Part shown: in pieces, positions 61,748 through 64,000 of the stretch | How the letters are laid out: each line of letters starts with the position of its first letter | Numbering within the stretch: position 1 is the first letter of the stretch | Assembly (NCBI GenBank): GCA_023418055.1 | Contig: JAEZDP010000064.1 | Location: 4,011 to 68,010, forward strand | Direction of reading: 5' to 3' | Origin: Acidobacteriota bacterium | Lineage (GTDB): Bacteria > Acidobacteriota > Vicinamibacteria > Vicinamibacterales > Vicinamibacteraceae | DNA: 64,000 nucleotides | Notes under the pieces: generated by a model | What the model was told of the DNA's origin: nothing | Seen by the model: the letters and a program-made list of their open reading frames with translations, nothing else | Database searches by the model: none | Translations under genes and position numbers: made by a program

Positions 61748-62449
61748 ATGGCCCGCCGCATGACGTTGCTCGTGCCTGCCGCAGCGCTCTGCGCGCACCT
61801 GCTGGGAGCGGGCGCCGTGGGCGCGTGCGCGGCAGGACCTGATGTGTCCGCAGAGGCCGCACCTGACGCCATGTCCGCACAGAGATCTGTTCCACGGCTC
61901 GGCGAGTCACAGCCCCTGGTCGCGCATGCGCTCGACGCCCTGGCCGCACGGCCAGACGCGCACATCGAGGACGCCTACAAGTTCCTCTTCCAGGCGACGC
62001 GCGGCGGTGAGCACGCCGCACCCGACCCGTCCAGCGCGCGCGCCTATCTGGCACGCGAGTGGGCGCGCCTGCCCGCCGACGGTCCGGCTCCGGAGGAGCC
62101 CGCGATCGAGTGGCTGCGCCACGACGGCGCACTCGTGCGGCTGCACCTGCGTCCCGCAAAGGCGCAGGGCGTCCCGGAAGACGCCGTCCTCGCCGCCTTC
62201 CTGGCTGCCGCCCAGGCCGTGCAGCTGGACGCGTCAGGCTTCACCTACGCGTGGCAGGCGCTCGGTGACCGCCTCCGCGAACGCCCGCAGGGTCACCTGA
62301 CGCGCACGGCATGGGAGCGGCTCGAGGCGGTGACCCGGCCCGCGGGCTATCCGGCCGTGCATCACAGCGAGGCCTACGCCGCCGCCTACGCGCCAGCCTA
62401 TCGTGTGATGCGGCGCGGGGACGCAGAGGCCCTGCTGCAGCGACGCTGA
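61748..62449 (+). CDS. Conserved exported protein of unknown function
   Basis: 233 residues. A signal peptide (LLVPAAALCAHLLGAGAVGA) is followed by a low-complexity Ala-rich linker and a helical domain (QPLVAHALDALAARPDAHIEDAYKFLFQATRGGEHA, SARAYLAREWARL, IEWLRHDGALVRLHLRPAKAQ, YPAVHHSEAYAAAYAPAYRVM). The IEDAYKFxxQAxxGxEHA pattern recurs in uncharacterised bacterial proteins, but I cannot name a function. ATG at 61748 is the first in-frame start after the tRNA; another lies at 61760. It is divergent from the tRNA gene. Confidence 0.75.
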   Translation: MARRMTLLVPAAALCAHLLGAGAVGACAAGPDVSAEAAPDAMSAQRSVPRLGESQPLVAHALDALAARPDAHIEDAYKFLFQATRGGEHAAPDPSSARAYLAREWARLPADGPAPEEPAIEWLRHDGALVRLHLRPAKAQGVPEDAVLAAFLAAAQAVQLDASGFTYAWQALGDRLRERPQGHLTRTAWERLEAVTRPAGYPAVHHSEAYAAAYAPAYRVMRRGDAEALLQRR

Positions 62450-62474
62450 ATGTGAGGCGCGCGCCGCGCGGTCG

Positions 62475-63221
62475 TCAGCGGCCCGGCGGCGGGGAGGCCT
62501 TCTCGAAGCGCTGCCAGGTGCCGTCGATGCGGCGCTCGTGTGGCAGGAAGAGCGCCTTGTACGCCAGATGCCGCGATCGCTCGACGTACAGCCCGAGATA
62601 CAGGTGCGACATCCGCTCCGTCAGGCAGTACTGCCACTGCTTCAGGATCACGTAGGTGCCGGGGCTGTAGCTGGCATAGTCCGGGTCGAAGCAGCAATAG
62701 ACCGCAGACAACGCGTCGACGCCGCGGTCGGCCACCGCCACGGCCACCAGACGATCGCCGTGCCACAGCGTGAACTCAAGCGACGGGCAGCAGGTCTCCA
62801 CCAGAAACGCCGCGTAAGTGTCCACGTCCGGCGTGTCGTCGGTGTCGTCGTCGGTCGTCAGGCCCCGGCCCCACTTGTGCCGCATGTACAGCGACGCCCT
62901 GGCGAGATCGGCCGTCGGCGTGCCGACCTCCAGCCGGAAGACCGCGTCGCCGCGACGAAGGATGCGGCGGTGCGTGGCCGACGGACGGAAGTCGAGCACC
63001 GGCAAGCGAATGGCCTCGCATGCACGGCAGGCCGGGCACATCGGCCGATAGAGGAACACCCCCTGCCGACGGTCGCCGGCCTCGAGCGCGCCATCCACCT
63101 CGGCGGGCGTCAGCGGGCGGGCGGGCACCCGCAGCGGCAGCCGTGCCACGTTGCCCACCAGATAGGGGCAGCGGTCGAGTTCGTCGTAGACGATGAAGGT
63201 CGCAACCACGTACCGCGACAT
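62475..63221 (-). CDS. bpt: Aspartate/glutamate leucyltransferase (Bpt/Ate1 family)
   Basis: 248 residues. The N-terminal domain holds the cysteine cluster region CPYLVGN and YRPMCPACRACEAIRLPV; the C-terminal GNAT-like domain shows SLEFTLWHGDRLVAVAVADRGVDALSAVYCCFDPDYASYSPGTYVILKQ and YLGLYVERSRHLAYKALFLPHE. This is the bacterial R-transferase homologue that adds leucine from Leu-tRNA to N-terminal Asp or Glu, feeding proteins to ClpS/ClpAP (N-degron pathway). Length and motifs are normal for the family. No clpS or clpA lies nearby. The start ATG lacks an obvious Shine-Dalgarno sequence. Confidence 0.93.
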   Translation of the reverse strand: MSRYVVATFIVYDELDRCPYLVGNVARLPLRVPARPLTPAEVDGALEAGDRRQGVFLYRPMCPACRACEAIRLPVLDFRPSATHRRILRRGDAVFRLEVGTPTADLARASLYMRHKWGRGLTTDDDTDDTPDVDTYAAFLVETCCPSLEFTLWHGDRLVAVAVADRGVDALSAVYCCFDPDYASYSPGTYVILKQWQYCLTERMSHLYLGLYVERSRHLAYKALFLPHERRIDGTWQRFEKASPPPGR

Positions 63222-63246
63222 GGTAACGCCGGGGTGAGCGATGCAC

Positions 63247-63252
63247 TACACT
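63247..63252 (+). promoter_or_regulatory. TACACT -10 element of a probable leaderless mRNA
   Basis: TACACT is followed by 8 nt and the ATG at 63261. No Shine-Dalgarno sequence is present. The bases before the ATG (TGTGCCC) resemble those before the peptidase gene at 12489. Confidence 0.5.
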
Positions 63253-63260
63253 CTGTGCCC

Positions 63261-63914
63261 ATGCGAATCCTCCAATCCCTCTCCCTCGTCGCGCTCATCG
63301 CCCTCGCTTCTGCCGATCCGGCCTCCGCTCAGCGGGCCGAACGTCCCCGCCATGGCGGCGAGGACTGGGTCCAACTCTTCAACGGAAAGGACCTGGCCGG
63401 CTGGGTGAACGTCGGCAAGGAGCAGTGGACGGTCGCCAACGGCGAACTGCACGGCGAGGCGGTCACCAAGGGCTACGGCTACCTCAAGACCGAGAAGTCG
63501 TACAAGGACTTCGTGCTGGCGCTGCGTTTCAAGTGTGAGGGGACGGGCAACAGCGGCGTGTTCTTCCACACCGACTTCAAGCCCGGCACGGCCGACGTGA
63601 GCCAGGGCCTGCAGTTCGAGGTGGACTGCGTCATGATGCGCCACACGGGCGGCCTCTATGGCGACGGGCGCGGGTGGATCGTGTGGCCGGCGCCGGAACT
63701 CGAAGCCGTGGTGCGCCCCACCGACTGGAACGAGTACATCCTCGAGGTGCGTGGCAACCGCTACATCTCGCGGCTCAACGGCGTGGTGATGGTCGACTTC
63801 ACCGATCCGTCGCCGAAGTCGTTCGACGGGGCCATCGCCCTGCAGTTGCACTCGGGCGGCGAGGGCAACATGAAGTTCAAGGACATCTGGGTGCGCGACC
63901 TCAGCGCGCGCTAG
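63261..63914 (+). CDS. DUF1080 / 3-keto-disaccharide hydrolase-like exported protein
   Basis: 217 residues with a signal peptide (ILQSLSLVALIALASADPASA). One DUF1080 domain: DWVQLFNGKDLAGWVNVG, GTGNSGVFFHTDFKPG, a central GLQFEVDCVMMRHTGGLYGDG (the conserved Tyr/Glu-Val strand) and the end GNMKFKDIWVRDLS. It is closer to the canonical family than the double-domain protein at 11288. Probably acts on glycosides in the periplasm; no substrate can be assigned. The mRNA appears leaderless, with TACACT 8 nt before the ATG. Confidence 0.88.
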   Translation: MRILQSLSLVALIALASADPASAQRAERPRHGGEDWVQLFNGKDLAGWVNVGKEQWTVANGELHGEAVTKGYGYLKTEKSYKDFVLALRFKCEGTGNSGVFFHTDFKPGTADVSQGLQFEVDCVMMRHTGGLYGDGRGWIVWPAPELEAVVRPTDWNEYILEVRGNRYISRLNGVVMVDFTDPSPKSFDGAIALQLHSGGEGNMKFKDIWVRDLSAR

Positions 63915-63941
63915 GGCACGACCCGGCCGGGAGCGGACGTG

Positions 63942-63957
63942 GGCGGTCCACGTCGCC
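63942..63957 (+). repeat. 16-bp dispersed word, copy 3
   Basis: GGCGGTCCACGTCGCC is identical to 15555-15570 and lies 28 bp after a stop codon. The last 86 bases of the window hold no other recognisable feature. Confidence 0.4.
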
Positions 63958-64000
63958 CCGGCACGATGGGCAGTCGCTTACGCAGCGCGGGCGCTGGTGG

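Overview
The window is GC-rich, densely coded DNA with no phage, insertion sequence or CRISPR array. Gene content points to a free-living Acidobacteriota, most likely class Vicinamibacteria (Luteitalea-like). The grounds are an Acidobacteria-type PadR regulator fused by ATGA overlap to an ADOP-type permease, several DUF1080 (3-keto-disaccharide hydrolase-like) proteins, planctomycete-type cytochrome/DUF1549/DUF1553/DUF1501 proteins, DUF6152/DUF6644 proteins and a PEP-CTERM protein. The taxonomic placement is inference.

Layout. 1-2.0 kb: end of a DegT-type aminotransferase, a DUF6644/DUF6152 pair and a DUF1080 protein. 2.1-7.3 kb: a membrane Ser/Thr kinase with TPRs, divergent from a two-subunit IorAB-type molybdenum hydroxylase. 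7.4-15.6 kb: DUF1499 protein, sodium:solute symporter, MgtE, double-DUF1080 protein, M28 peptidase and a Tat-exported Gfo/Idh/MocA oxidoreductase. 15.6-18.1 kb: PadR regulator and an ADOP permease broken by an internal deletion. 18.1-21.6 kb: LOG-family protein, exported TIM-barrel isomerase-like protein, nucleotide-transporter-like protein. 21.6-31.4 kb: one long coupled minus-strand operon of planctomycete-type cytochrome proteins including a tandem duplication. 31.5-41.6 kb: a respiratory/nitrogen region with cupin, nitronate monooxygenase-like enzyme, a DUF6755/Rieske/4x[4Fe-4S]/molybdopterin oxidoreductase/cytochrome-b-like operon, a NarK-type transporter and an NnrS-like haem-copper-type membrane protein. 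41.6-47.0 kb: a TolC-HlyD-ABC export operon whose ABC ATPase lacks its catalytic residues, divergent from an ArsR-type regulator. 47.3-52.0 kb: PEP-CTERM CHRD protein, small proteins, DJ-1/PfpI protein, sulfatase, haem DUF3365 protein. 52.1-61.6 kb: an exopolysaccharide cluster (glycosyltransferases, sugar epimerases, nucleotidyltransferase, acyltransferase) facing a Wzm/Wzt-type ABC exporter. 61.6-64 kb: tRNA-Thr(CGT), an unknown protein, Bpt leucyltransferase and a DUF1080 protein.

Regulatory signals stand out more than any single gene. At least nine start codons are preceded at exactly 7-8 nt by a TAnnnT element, the arrangement expected for leaderless mRNAs. Two promoters in the nitrogen region carry a TTGCG-N4-CGCAA palindrome at identical spacing from the -10 element, suggesting an FNR/DNR-type activator with altered specificity. 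Three arrays of 7-bp tandem repeats abut stop codons.

Intergenic space is short. The longest gene-free stretches are about 240 bp (47043-47285) and about 220 bp (20130-20347); I see no further gene in either. No stretch of 300 bp lacks a gene.
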